Part shown: piece by piece, positions 14,101-20,652 of the stretch
How positions within the stretch are numbered: the stretch's first letter is position 1
How the letters are laid out: every line of letters starts with the position of its first letter
From: Bacillota bacterium
Lineage (GTDB): Bacteria > Bacillota_A > Clostridia > DSM-8532
Length of the DNA: 22,729 nt
NCBI GenBank assembly: GCA_023424865.1
Contig: JAFADM010000004.1
Coordinates: forward strand, 1 to 22,729
Reading direction: 5' to 3'
Notes under the pieces: generated by a model
The model's database searches: none
What the model was told of the DNA's origin: nothing
Seen by the model: only the letters and a program-made list of their open reading frames with translations
Made by a program: the position numbers and the translations under genes

Positions 14101-16497
14101 GCCGACGGCTCCGGCACTCAGTCATCCCCCTATCTCATCTCCAACGAAACCCAGCTTCGGGCTTTTGCTGCGGCAGTCAATACGGATGAGAATTTTTCCG
14201 GTAAATACATAAAGCTTTCGGCGGACATCACGCTTACCCAACAGTGGACTCCCGCCGGTGGCAACACCCCCTATCCCTTCTCCGGCAGCTTCGACGGAAA
14301 CGGCCACACTGTCTCGGGGCTGACCATAGGCTCCGCTGATGCTCCCGCAAAATATCAGTACGCCGGACTGTTTGCCTATATTGAAAACGGCACGGTGACG
14401 AATCTGAAGCTGAAGGATGTGGCTATCACCACTGAAAACAGCGGCAGCAGCCGTATTTATGCCGGCGGGCTGACAGGCTTTATCGATCAGTCCGTCTATT
14501 CCGGCGGCAGCATTACGGGCTCCTCCGGCTATATCGACAATGTGTCCGTGACCGGTAAGGTATCCGTCTCCAGCAACTCCGGAGCGGCTTACGCGGCGGG
14601 ACTGGCATCCTCCGTCATTCGGGGCACAATCACCAACTGCTCCGCAGACGTACAAATTACGGCTTCCTCCAAGTCGGCCTACGTTTATGCGGGAGGGCTC
14701 ACCGGCATCTTTGCCCGGGCGGGTCTCTTCAATAACCGAATCTCCGGCGCCATAACCGTCTCCTCTTCCCTTAACAAGGCCTCTCTCGGCGGTCTGGCCG
14801 GCATGCATTCCGGCGTGTCATTCAACAATTTCTCGGATATCACCCTTCTGGCCGCCAATACCACGGGCGACTTAGGCGCTCTGGCCGGACGCAACACCGG
14901 TATCGGCCTGATGCTTCCCGGTTACTTTAACGCCACACAGACGCAAAAGGCCGGAAACACCGACTATTCCGGCCAGGGTGTAGGTGTCGTTATTTCCGGC
15001 GAACAGGACGGTATGGGTGTCGTACAGGGCTTGACCGGAAAAACGGCAGAAGAAATAGGAGCTGGCGATTTAACCGGGCTTCTCAACGCGGGAATCGCGG
15101 ACGCCGCTTCCTTGACCCGGGCCACCTCCTTGCTGGAAAGCAACTGGAAGGTTTCCATGCCCTCAGGGGTTAAGCTTTTCGGCTGGCAGCAGTCCGGAGC
15201 TACCGCGGTTCTGGCAGTACCGGACTTGGGTGACTCCGATGATTCCAACGACGACGGCGGCTCTTCGGACGGAGGCTCCTCTTCCCCCTCCTCAACTCCC
15301 GCCCCTTCCGCCACCGTTTCCGGCTCAAAAGCTACCCTAACGCTTACCCTCACTCCGGGCGCAAACGGCTTGTCCTCCGGCTCGATGACAGCCGCCCAGG
15401 TAAGCGACGTACTTGCGAAGGCTCAGGCTGCGGCTGCCAAAACCGGCGACAAGCCTCAGATAGAAATCCGCCTTGACGGAACCGACGGATCCGACATTGT
15501 CCGGGTAACCCTTCCCGGCGCTTCCGTACAGAGCCTGGCAACCGGAGGCGTGAACGGGTTTATTATCTCAAGCGCTCTTGGCGCCATGGCCTTCGATGAG
15601 GAGGCGCTTGGGACGATATCCGGCACAGGCTCGGGCGATGTGGTTTTCACCGTGTCAAAGGTCGATGAAGCCTCCCTTCCCGACGCGGCCGTTCAGGCTG
15701 TCGGCAACCGCCCGGTATATGAATTCAGCGTGGCCCGCGGCGGAAAAACCCTTTACAGCTTCGGCGGCAGCGTCACCGTAGCCATCCCTTACACCCTTAG
15801 GGCAGGGGAAGACGCAAATGCCGTCGTAATCTACTATATCAATGACAACGGCGGTCTTGAGACGGTTACAAACGGGCGTTACAACGCTGCCACGGGAACT
15901 GTGGTATTTACCTCGACCCACTTTTCAGCCTATGCGGTGGGCTACAACAAGATCTCCTTCACCGATGTTTCCGACGCAGCGTGGTACGCCGACGCGGTGA
16001 CCTTCCTGGCGGCCCGTGAGATTACCTCGGGTACCACGAAAACCACTTACAGCCCCAACGCAACCCTCACTCGAGGCCAGTTTATTACGCTCCTGCTTCG
16101 CGCGTACGGCGTTGCGGCGGATGTTAATCCGTCCGACACCTTCTCCGACGCGGGAGACACCTATTACACCGGCTACCTTGCGGCGGCCGGGAGACTGGGC
16201 ATCTCCAGCGGCGTAGGCGGCAACCGGTTTGCTCCGGACACAGCCATCACCCGTCAGGAAATGTTCACCATGCTGTATAACGCTCTGAACGTTTTGGGAC
16301 AGCTTCCGGACAGCGAGGGAGACAGACAGCTGTCCGACTTTACGGACAGCGACAGCGTGGCCGCCTATGCCCGTGAAGCCTTGGCTTATCTGGTGAAAAC
16401 AGGTGTTATAAGCGGCAGTGACGGCCAGATCCAGCCCGAGAGCACCGCCACACGGGCCCAAATGGCCCAGGTTCTGTTTCATTTGCTGGGGAAATAA
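11161..16497 (+). CDS. S-layer-anchored protein with two FMN-binding domains and GLUG/beta-helix modules
   Basis: A 1778-residue secreted protein. A signal peptide (1-30, cut after ALA) is followed by an FMN-binding domain (about 31-125) with the ApbE flavinylation motif D96-I-V-S-G-A-T102. Two GLUG/beta-helix-like modules follow (about 129-500 and 503-885), each opening GxGxxxxPY and later WxPxG...F(A/S)GxF(N/D)GxGxTxSGL. A second, diverged FMN-binding-like domain (about 891-970) and a third module (about 984-1355) come next. A Ser/Asp/Gly-Pro linker (about 1355-1390), a beta-rich domain ending in a THFSAYAVGYN segment, and three SLH domains (about 1598-1650, 1656-1715, 1724-1778) complete it. 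SLH domains bind pyruvylated wall polymer, placing it on the cell surface. Redox or electron-transfer function is inferred. GGGAGG is 12 bases before this ATG, rather far. No apbE is in the window. Confidence 0.9.
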   Translation: MRKSGKIGRRLLSLLLAAMLPLASANGALAAEQAWADGSYDGSAQGRNDKVEIRVSIAEGEITAIETVSQNETPDYWEKALGMVDKILSAQSADVDIVSGATYSSTAIKNAVSEALDKAAAAAAIGFSGGTGTWLDPYVISSEAGFYWFQEQVNAGNSYAGQYIALDQDITLSRQWIPIGTSGAPFAGSFNGQGHTISGLSMGSSESRSPQIYAGLFGYALNTAVLRNIRVENAAIYTEAASTAYGGVLLAYAKTDSGSGQGTLIDHCFVTGVLDVKTSDKAAMVGGLAGFTNQYGVIANSGADVDITLSTGSGVLNAGGLVGFPSINTLTMNGYALGDLSVFSSNANANAGSLAGTVNGIFYNCYAAGNVSQEADSAASVGGLAGNIPSSGIVLSSYYDSDRFDAAVKNVSGRVDDSVLGMNAAELSSSEFAAALGNNLSSSAQSAASDKIETYRSSVATFKVSLSQLTSEIDGEFYDWTASEGTVTLTDSLWVPADPDSSFFNGGDGSEEAPYEIDNEGQLRAFAVSLNDKIDYAGKHVKLTSDIALSGGWTPVGEGEYAFSGTFDGCGKTISGLTIGTAESPVQDTGDGVYYGLFGVLSGATVRDLSIEAGIYVSSSYSSYVGGLAGYCADSLIDGVSVSGTLWGRTTNEKANIFVGGAIGMQYKGQLANSAGSAAVRAEAVGGIAEAGGLIGLNNRALTANCLATGSVSGTAKRGTENGVEYEGMAASGGITGVHAGDMVNCYATGSTSSDTFSYYVGALAGWVTGIGNLYDSYYNTESSQTVENKAVDPVVAAGWLVGPGVNDEGEPYSGSISYQVEGLKASEMAHEDFAAKLNGNFSAFPLDMAAAYPGVALRQWVLADNLVLPAGETASITFAEPDIELPVTQPNYMDGVYYGRSTEGLLIVTLTIGNGRILAVDAGNSYVPAVDAILSAQGTDTLDTSTEDLQRLKSAVDTALQKAKTADTTGYGEVNPSLFADGSGTQSSPYLISNETQLRAFAAAVNTDENFSGKYIKLSADITLTQQWTPAGGNTPYPFSGSFDGNGHTVSGLTIGSADAPAKYQYAGLFAYIENGTVTNLKLKDVAITTENSGSSRIYAGGLTGFIDQSVYSGGSITGSSGYIDNVSVTGKVSVSSNSGAAYAAGLASSVIRGTITNCSADVQITASSKSAYVYAGGLTGIFARAGLFNNRISGAITVSSSLNKASLGGLAGMHSGVSFNNFSDITLLAANTTGDLGALAGRNTGIGLMLPGYFNATQTQKAGNTDYSGQGVGVVISGEQDGMGVVQGLTGKTAEEIGAGDLTGLLNAGIADAASLTRATSLLESNWKVSMPSGVKLFGWQQSGATAVLAVPDLGDSDDSNDDGGSSDGGSSSPSSTPAPSATVSGSKATLTLTLTPGANGLSSGSMTAAQVSDVLAKAQAAAAKTGDKPQIEIRLDGTDGSDIVRVTLPGASVQSLATGGVNGFIISSALGAMAFDEEALGTISGTGSGDVVFTVSKVDEASLPDAAVQAVGNRPVYEFSVARGGKTLYSFGGSVTVAIPYTLRAGEDANAVVIYYINDNGGLETVTNGRYNAATGTVVFTSTHFSAYAVGYNKISFTDVSDAAWYADAVTFLAAREITSGTTKTTYSPNATLTRGQFITLLLRAYGVAADVNPSDTFSDAGDTYYTGYLAAAGRLGISSGVGGNRFAPDTAITRQEMFTMLYNALNVLGQLPDSEGDRQLSDFTDSDSVAAYAREALAYLVKTGVISGSDGQIQPESTATRAQMAQVLFHLLGK

Positions 16498-16556
16498 TCC
16501 GTCACAGACTGCCTGATGGCAGATTCCTGGTGAAGAGACACCCAAAAGTCAAGTAA

Positions 16557-16596
16557 ATCAAAAGAGCATCCGCGTATTTGCGGATGCTCTTTTGAT
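16557..16596. terminator. Bidirectional terminator between the flavoprotein gene and rnpB
   Basis: A perfect 17-bp stem, ATCAAAAGAGCATCCGC with its complement (16557-16573 and 16580-16596), closes a 6-base loop. It has A-rich and T-rich flanks on both strands. It can end transcripts from both converging genes. Confidence 0.92.
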
Positions 16597-16599
16597 CAC

Positions 16600-16972
16600 A
16601 TGAGTAAGTCTGTAAGCCGGGTTCTGTCTTAAATGATCATCTATCTACGCCGGGTATTACTACCAAGCTTCAGCCACCTCTTAAGGAGCAGGCGGGCCGC
16701 CTGTGTGCTCCTTACACGGTGTTGCTCCAGGTGGGGTTTACAGAGCACCCTTCGTCGCCGTCGGGCCGGTAAGCTCTTACCTTACCTTTCCATCCTTACC
16801 CGGAATATCCGGCCTGTTCTCACAGACCTCTACCCAGGCGGTTTATTTCTGTTGCACTTTCCTTAAAGTCACCTTCACCGGGTATTACCCGGCACCCTTG
16901 CCCTTCGGAGCCCGGACTTTCCTCGTTCACGGCCTTTCGGCACTGTGACCGCGACCATTCGGCTTACTCACT
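16600..16972 (-). ncRNA. rnpB: RNase P RNA, bacterial A type
   Basis: RNase P RNA is the ribozyme that trims tRNA 5' leaders. On the minus strand the universally conserved stretch GAGGAAAGTCCGGGCTCC occurs near the 5' end, then GTGCAACAGAAA.AAACCGCC, GGTAAGGATG.AAAGGTAAGGTAAGAGC, and GACAGAACCCGGCTTAC near the 3' end. P1 is closed by GAGTAAG (16969-16963) and CTTACTC (16608-16602), giving about 373 nt. The order and spacing follow the A (ancestral) type found in Clostridia and E. coli rather than the Bacillus B type. It has its own promoter, and the bidirectional terminator lies just downstream. Exact ends may be off by a few bases. Confidence 0.96.
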
Positions 16973-16982
16973 GCAACACAAT

Positions 16983-17011
16983 ATTTTATACGTTTTTACA
17001 TTTGGTGTCAA
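16983..17011 (-). promoter_or_regulatory. Promoter of rnpB
   Basis: Consensus TTGACA (17006-17011) and TAAAAT (16983-16988) are separated by 17 bases on the minus strand. They place the start near 16976, at the 5' end of the RNA. The -35 lies just 17 bases past the stop of the FIST gene. Confidence 0.88.
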
Positions 17012-17027
17012 AGTAAAAAACTGTAAA

Positions 17028-18098
17028 TCAGAGTTCTATAATACCCAAAACGGTAGACTTGTTATGTATCACCATTTCACCGGAATCCCCCGAGGTTATT
17101 TCACCTATGGAGAGGGTGCCGTAGACATCAAAGCCAAGCTGATTCTGGATATTGGCCAGCTCCTCATTAAACCGTTCTTCCAGGAACATAGCCCTTGAGA
17201 TGCAGTCAAACAGTACAGGAAAATAATTTGGGGGTGCAATGGACGCGCAGTAGGAAGCGATTTGCTTGGAAGAATCCAGCAGGGTTTCCGCGTCTCCCTT
17301 CAGAACATATAAATCCTTTCCCTGAGGAATGTCTGCCACACAGATAATCTCATTGTTCCCGTTGAGTCCTATTGGATCTCTGACAATCAGGCTGCCGTCC
17401 TCGGTTGGTATTCCAAAGGGATGATCCTTGGCATAGGTGAAGAAGTCCTCCCTGAAAAGGGTGATATGCTCTTCTTCCTCTATAACATGCTTGTAGACCT
17501 CAAAGGCATTGGCATCGTCCAGCTGAATGAGAGTATTTTCTTCCGATTCTTTTATAAAGAAGGGACCCTCAAGCTTTTTCCAGCCATGCTTGACGGCCAG
17601 GCTTATATCGTGCTTTATGACGCAGATATAGGCAGCATCCTTGTAAGTGCCCTTATTATCAAAAATACATGGCCGGTGAATGAGATCATAAAAGCCTCCC
17701 CCTCCGCCAATGTATTTCACCCGTGTTCCCAGCTTACGGCATACGGTATCCGCCAGATCCGGCATTTTACTTGAAAGGCCGTCAGCCAAAAAGATGCCTG
17801 TGGTATTGGAGAGGGTTTCGGGATCAAGCTTTACACGCATTAAATGAGGAAGTACGAGTCCGCAGTATACGGGATTGAGAAGCTTAAGAATAAAGCCCTC
17901 TCTTTTCATCTGCTTTTTAACAAGAAGACCGGGGAAAACACCTCCGAAAAAACGCAGGTTTTGGGAGTTTAAATAATCAATCAACTCACCTAGCTTGTGG
18001 GCGGACTTGTCCCCAACTAAAATCATCATCTGCTCCGACGGACCGGGTGCTGTTGCGGCCGCAAAAGCTTTCAGGTCTTCCAGGGTTTCAAAATACAT
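17028..18098 (-). CDS. FIST-domain (FIST_N + FIST_C) sensory protein
   Basis: This 356-residue soluble protein has both halves of the FIST module: FIST_N (about 20-190, with GLSSKMPDLADTV, IGGGGGFYD and LAVKHGW) and FIST_C (about 205-345, with HPFGIPTEDGSLIVRDPIG, FDCISRAMFLEERF and the terminal HNKSTVLGIIEL). FIST domains are predicted small-ligand, perhaps amino-acid, sensors and are often fused to signalling domains. Here the module stands alone, without signal peptide, membrane segment or output domain. The ATG at 18096-18098 follows AGGAGAG. It lies 218 bases after the comEA-like gene and directly before rnpB on the same strand. Its partner and ligand cannot be told from the sequence. 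Confidence 0.88.
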   Translation of the reverse strand: MYFETLEDLKAFAAATAPGPSEQMMILVGDKSAHKLGELIDYLNSQNLRFFGGVFPGLLVKKQMKREGFILKLLNPVYCGLVLPHLMRVKLDPETLSNTTGIFLADGLSSKMPDLADTVCRKLGTRVKYIGGGGGFYDLIHRPCIFDNKGTYKDAAYICVIKHDISLAVKHGWKKLEGPFFIKESEENTLIQLDDANAFEVYKHVIEEEEHITLFREDFFTYAKDHPFGIPTEDGSLIVRDPIGLNGNNEIICVADIPQGKDLYVLKGDAETLLDSSKQIASYCASIAPPNYFPVLFDCISRAMFLEERFNEELANIQNQLGFDVYGTLSIGEITSGDSGEMVIHNKSTVLGIIEL

Positions 18099-18316
18099 AC
18101 ACTCTCTCCTATTTACCTATAATGCTATTGAGATCTGTTACGGCTTTTCGTGACAGCTTTTGCTTTATTTTCTCTTTTTAGCTTCTGATGCTGCTGCGTT
18201 TTTTGTCACAGTGATCCGCTGGGTTATATTTCCTCATTATATTGAAAAAAGCGGCACATTGACAGAGCTTTCATAAATTTAATATTTAATGAACCAAACT
18301 TAATAAAATAAAGCCT
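18099..18316 (-). other. A/T-rich gap between comEA-like gene and FIST gene
   Basis: The gap holds no reading frame of note. On the minus strand a TATAAT at 18236-18241 may be a -10 box for the FIST gene, with only a poor -35 (TGTCAA, 17 bases upstream). No clear terminator follows the comEA-like gene. Confidence 0.3.
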
Positions 18317-18826
18317 TTACGGGCCCAGAGTAATGTGAGGTTTGAGCTTTTCAAGAGTTTTTTCACCAATGCCTTTTATGTTGAGAAGGTCCTCCGGCTT
18401 TTTGAAGGGTCCTTTTGTCTCCCGATAAGCAATAATCGCCTTCGCCTTCACCTCGCCTATGTTTGGAAGCTCCATTAAGGCAGTCATATCCGCTGTATTA
18501 ATATTAATTGCTCCGCTGGTGCTCCCGGCGGGTTCACCTGAAGGCGCTGATGAATTCTGTGGAAGAGGGGTACTCTCCGCCTGTCCGGTATTTCCCGAAT
18601 CCTTCTCCTGAGTCGAATTCGCCTGGGGTGAAGGTGTCGCCTGGGGTAAAGGTGTCGCCTTGGCTTCCAAGGTGGGAGAAGGCATATTTTCAACACTTAT
18701 CCGGTCAGGCCTGTTTCCGGATATTAAAAGAAAAGCGGCAAGCAGCAGAGCTGCCAGAACAAGGGCTCCCGCTCCGGCATATTCGGGAGCAAGGGTATAA
18801 TTTTCCGAACCGATTTTCAATTTCAT
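18317..18826 (-). CDS. comEA: ComEA-like helix-hairpin-helix DNA-binding protein, membrane anchored
   Basis: ComEA is the membrane-bound receptor that pulls transforming DNA across the cell wall. The 169-residue product has one N-terminal membrane segment (about 17-36, GALVLAALLLAAFLLIS). A Pro/Ser/Thr/Gln linker follows (about 37-107, with ATPLPQATPSPQ near-repeats). The C-terminal double helix-hairpin-helix domain (about 108-166) includes INTADMTALMELPNIGEVKA and LLNIKGIGEKTLEKLKPHI. The SLBB-like domain usual between membrane segment and HhH in Bacillus ComEA is absent, replaced by the linker. The SD is weak; an in-frame TAA two codons before the ATG at 18824-18826 rules out an earlier start. 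No comEC or comEB is adjacent, so a role in DNA uptake is likely but not proven. Confidence 0.8.
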   Translation of the reverse strand: MKLKIGSENYTLAPEYAGAGALVLAALLLAAFLLISGNRPDRISVENMPSPTLEAKATPLPQATPSPQANSTQEKDSGNTGQAESTPLPQNSSAPSGEPAGSTSGAININTADMTALMELPNIGEVKAKAIIAYRETKGPFKKPEDLLNIKGIGEKTLEKLKPHITLGP

Positions 18827-18858
18827 ATTTTATTCCACTTTCTTCTATTTTGATAATA

Positions 18859-18885
18859 TTATAACATTTCGTTTTGGTATTTCAT
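18859..18885 (-). other. Eight-codon reading frame with perfect SD upstream of comEA-like gene
   Basis: On the minus strand AAGGAGGGAGT stands just before an ATG opening MKYQNEML and a stop, 32 bases before the comEA-like ATG. It could be a leader peptide or chance. The 257-base gap to the divergent carboxypeptidase gene otherwise holds that gene's promoter and nothing else I recognise. Confidence 0.25.
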
Positions 18886-19014
18886 ACTCCCTCCTTGCAT
18901 CGGTTCTTAGGCCCTCCGTCCTGGCCAAATGGCATCAAACCGGAATTATGACGCATTTCTCATATGCAGGGTCCGGACAAATTATTACGAATTTATGATG
19001 ATTGGATAGGAAAC

Positions 19015-19043
19015 TTGAGTAAAAGGGAATCCTGACATATAAT
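19015..19043 (+). promoter_or_regulatory. Promoter of the carboxypeptidase gene
   Basis: TTGAGT (19015-19020) and TATAAT (19038-19043) are separated by 17 bases, a vegetative-type promoter about 35 bases before the SD. Confidence 0.8.
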
Positions 19044-19083
19044 AAAGCGTATAGACGCAAAAAACGTTCGGGAGTGATCACTT

Positions 19084-20436
19084 TTGAAGAAATTCACTTT
19101 ATATACAGCTCTTTTTGTCTTTTTTACTGCCGCTCTTATTAAGCCGCTGCCCTCTCTGGCTGCGGAAGTGCCTGAAATTGCCGCAGAAGCCTATATTCTT
19201 ATGGATATGGAAACGGGTCAGGTTTTGGCTGAAAAGAATGCGGATCAACAGCGTTCCCCTGCCAGCACAACAAAAATTATGTCGGCACTGGTCGCAATTG
19301 AAAACAACAGCCTGGATAAAACCATGTCCGCTTCACAAAAGGCTATTGACAGCGTACCCTATGATTACTCCCGGGCAGGCATTCGGGTAGGTGAAACGTT
19401 AACCTTCCAAAGCCTTCTTGATTTTATGCTTATTACCTCTGCCAACGAGGCTGCCAATATCATTGCGGAAAACACCGCCTCCGACGGAACCATTTCCGGT
19501 TTTGCCGCCATGATGAATGCGGAAGCGGAAAAGCTTGGCCTTACCGGCACGCATTTTACCAATCCCGGAGGCGAGGAAGACCCTAATCATTACTCCACAG
19601 CCAGAGATCTTGCTATTCTTGCAAGAGCCGCCATGAAAAATGATATATTCAGGGAAACCGTGGGACGCATTGAGTTCAGCTTTCCTGAGACAAACATGCG
19701 TGCATCCAATCAATGGGACAATTCCGTTGTTTTTACAAATCAGCTTATTCTTTCACGCTCCAGCTATTACTCCAAGGTGACCGGCATAAAAACCGGGTGG
19801 ACGGAGCTGGCTGGCCGGTGTCTGGTTTCTTCGGCAGTCAACCCCGACGGCCTGGAGCTGGTCAGTGTTATTTTAGGTGCAGCCACCACGGATCTTCAAT
19901 TTTCCGAATCCCAGAAGCTTTTGGAATACGGCTTTAAGAATTTCAGCATGCAGCAGCTTGTTGTAAAGGGCAAATATGTGGACAGGCTAGAGGTTGAGGA
20001 TGCGGTTGACGGAAAAAAGGTGGATCTTCTTACCTCCAACGAAATAAGCCGTATTCTTCCCAAGGATGAGAATGAGCTTAAGCAGGATCTGACACAGGTA
20101 AAAACATTGGACGAGCCTTTTAAGGCGCCCATTGAGGCCGGTCAGGTTTTAGGCAGGCTGGAATATTTCTATAAAGGGGTTTCCATTGGAAGCGTGGATC
20201 TGGTGGCCAAGGAGGGCGTGGAAAAAACCACCTTTGCCATTTTCAGAGACAAGTACATGGAGGTTGTCTCCGATCCGCGGTTTATGACCGGCGTAAAAAT
20301 TGCCGGCGGAGCCCTTGTTTTCTTTATTATTCTTGTCAATGTGTTAAGAGTAATATCACGTAAAAGAAACCGCCGGCGCCGCTACAATTATACACCTTCC
20401 AAAAAGGGCGGCTCACGGCGCAAAAATTACAGATAA
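19084..20436 (+). CDS. D-alanyl-D-alanine carboxypeptidase (penicillin-binding protein, peptidase S11)
   Basis: A PBP5-like enzyme that removes the terminal D-Ala from peptidoglycan stem peptides. The 450 residues show a signal peptide (1-26, cut near SLA-AE), the catalytic S61-T-T-K64, the S119-A-N121 motif and K236-T-G238, then the C-terminal beta domain (about 285-390). A C-terminal membrane anchor (about 404-425, GGALVFFIILVNVLRVI) and a very basic tail (RKRNRRRRYNY...) follow. The start is TTG at 19084-19086 with GGGAGTGATC upstream. It resembles DacF/DacA/DacB of Bacillus; I cannot tell which. The vegetative-type promoter argues against a purely sporulation role. It is monocistronic and converges on rnj, with a structured 3' region and terminator between. 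Confidence 0.93.
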   Translation: MKKFTLYTALFVFFTAALIKPLPSLAAEVPEIAAEAYILMDMETGQVLAEKNADQQRSPASTTKIMSALVAIENNSLDKTMSASQKAIDSVPYDYSRAGIRVGETLTFQSLLDFMLITSANEAANIIAENTASDGTISGFAAMMNAEAEKLGLTGTHFTNPGGEEDPNHYSTARDLAILARAAMKNDIFRETVGRIEFSFPETNMRASNQWDNSVVFTNQLILSRSSYYSKVTGIKTGWTELAGRCLVSSAVNPDGLELVSVILGAATTDLQFSESQKLLEYGFKNFSMQQLVVKGKYVDRLEVEDAVDGKKVDLLTSNEISRILPKDENELKQDLTQVKTLDEPFKAPIEAGQVLGRLEYFYKGVSIGSVDLVAKEGVEKTTFAIFRDKYMEVVSDPRFMTGVKIAGGALVFFIILVNVLRVISRKRNRRRRYNYTPSKKGGSRRKNYR

Positions 20437-20570
20437 ACAGGTTCCGCTGGGCTAAAGGAACTCATTGTTCCACCCATGCTGGAATGTTTTTATGCTCTTA
20501 AGACTTTAACGTTTCCTGCTACCCAGCACTAATACACTTTCACCTGTTAGAACATGCGCCCGCTGGGCGC
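20436..20570 (+). other. Nested inverted repeats downstream of the carboxypeptidase gene
   Basis: AACAGGT (20436-20442) pairs with ACCTGTT (20542-20548), and GCTGGG (20446-20451) with CCCAGC (20522-20527). Inside, GGAAC/GTTCC (20457-20461 and 20467-20471) forms a hairpin. A separate GC hairpin, GCGCCC/GGGCGC, lies at 20556-20570. Together with the terminator that follows, this looks like a folded 3' UTR or a small RNA. I recognise no known family. Confidence 0.4.
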
Positions 20571-20579
20571 ACTCACAAA

Positions 20580-20609
20580 AAAAGGGATACCCTTGAGGGT
20601 ATCCCTTTT
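20580..20609. terminator. Bidirectional terminator between carboxypeptidase gene and rnj
   Basis: The 13-bp stem AAAAGGGATACCC / GGGTATCCCTTTT (20580-20592 and 20597-20609) around TTGA has A-runs before and T-runs after. It serves both convergent genes. Confidence 0.93.
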
Positions 20610-20652
20610 CATTACTTTATTCGTAAATAAACCGTTAAGCTTTAAATAAATG

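Noticed and set aside
14122..14808. Long minus-strand frames inside the flavoprotein gene (also 11200-11745 and 15925-16545)
   Set aside because: They are shadows of a GC-rich coding region. They match no family and the plus-strand frame has clear domains.
16633..16948. Two plus-strand frames of 77 and 81 codons
   Set aside because: They lie on the antisense strand of rnpB, whose conserved RNA sequence explains the region.
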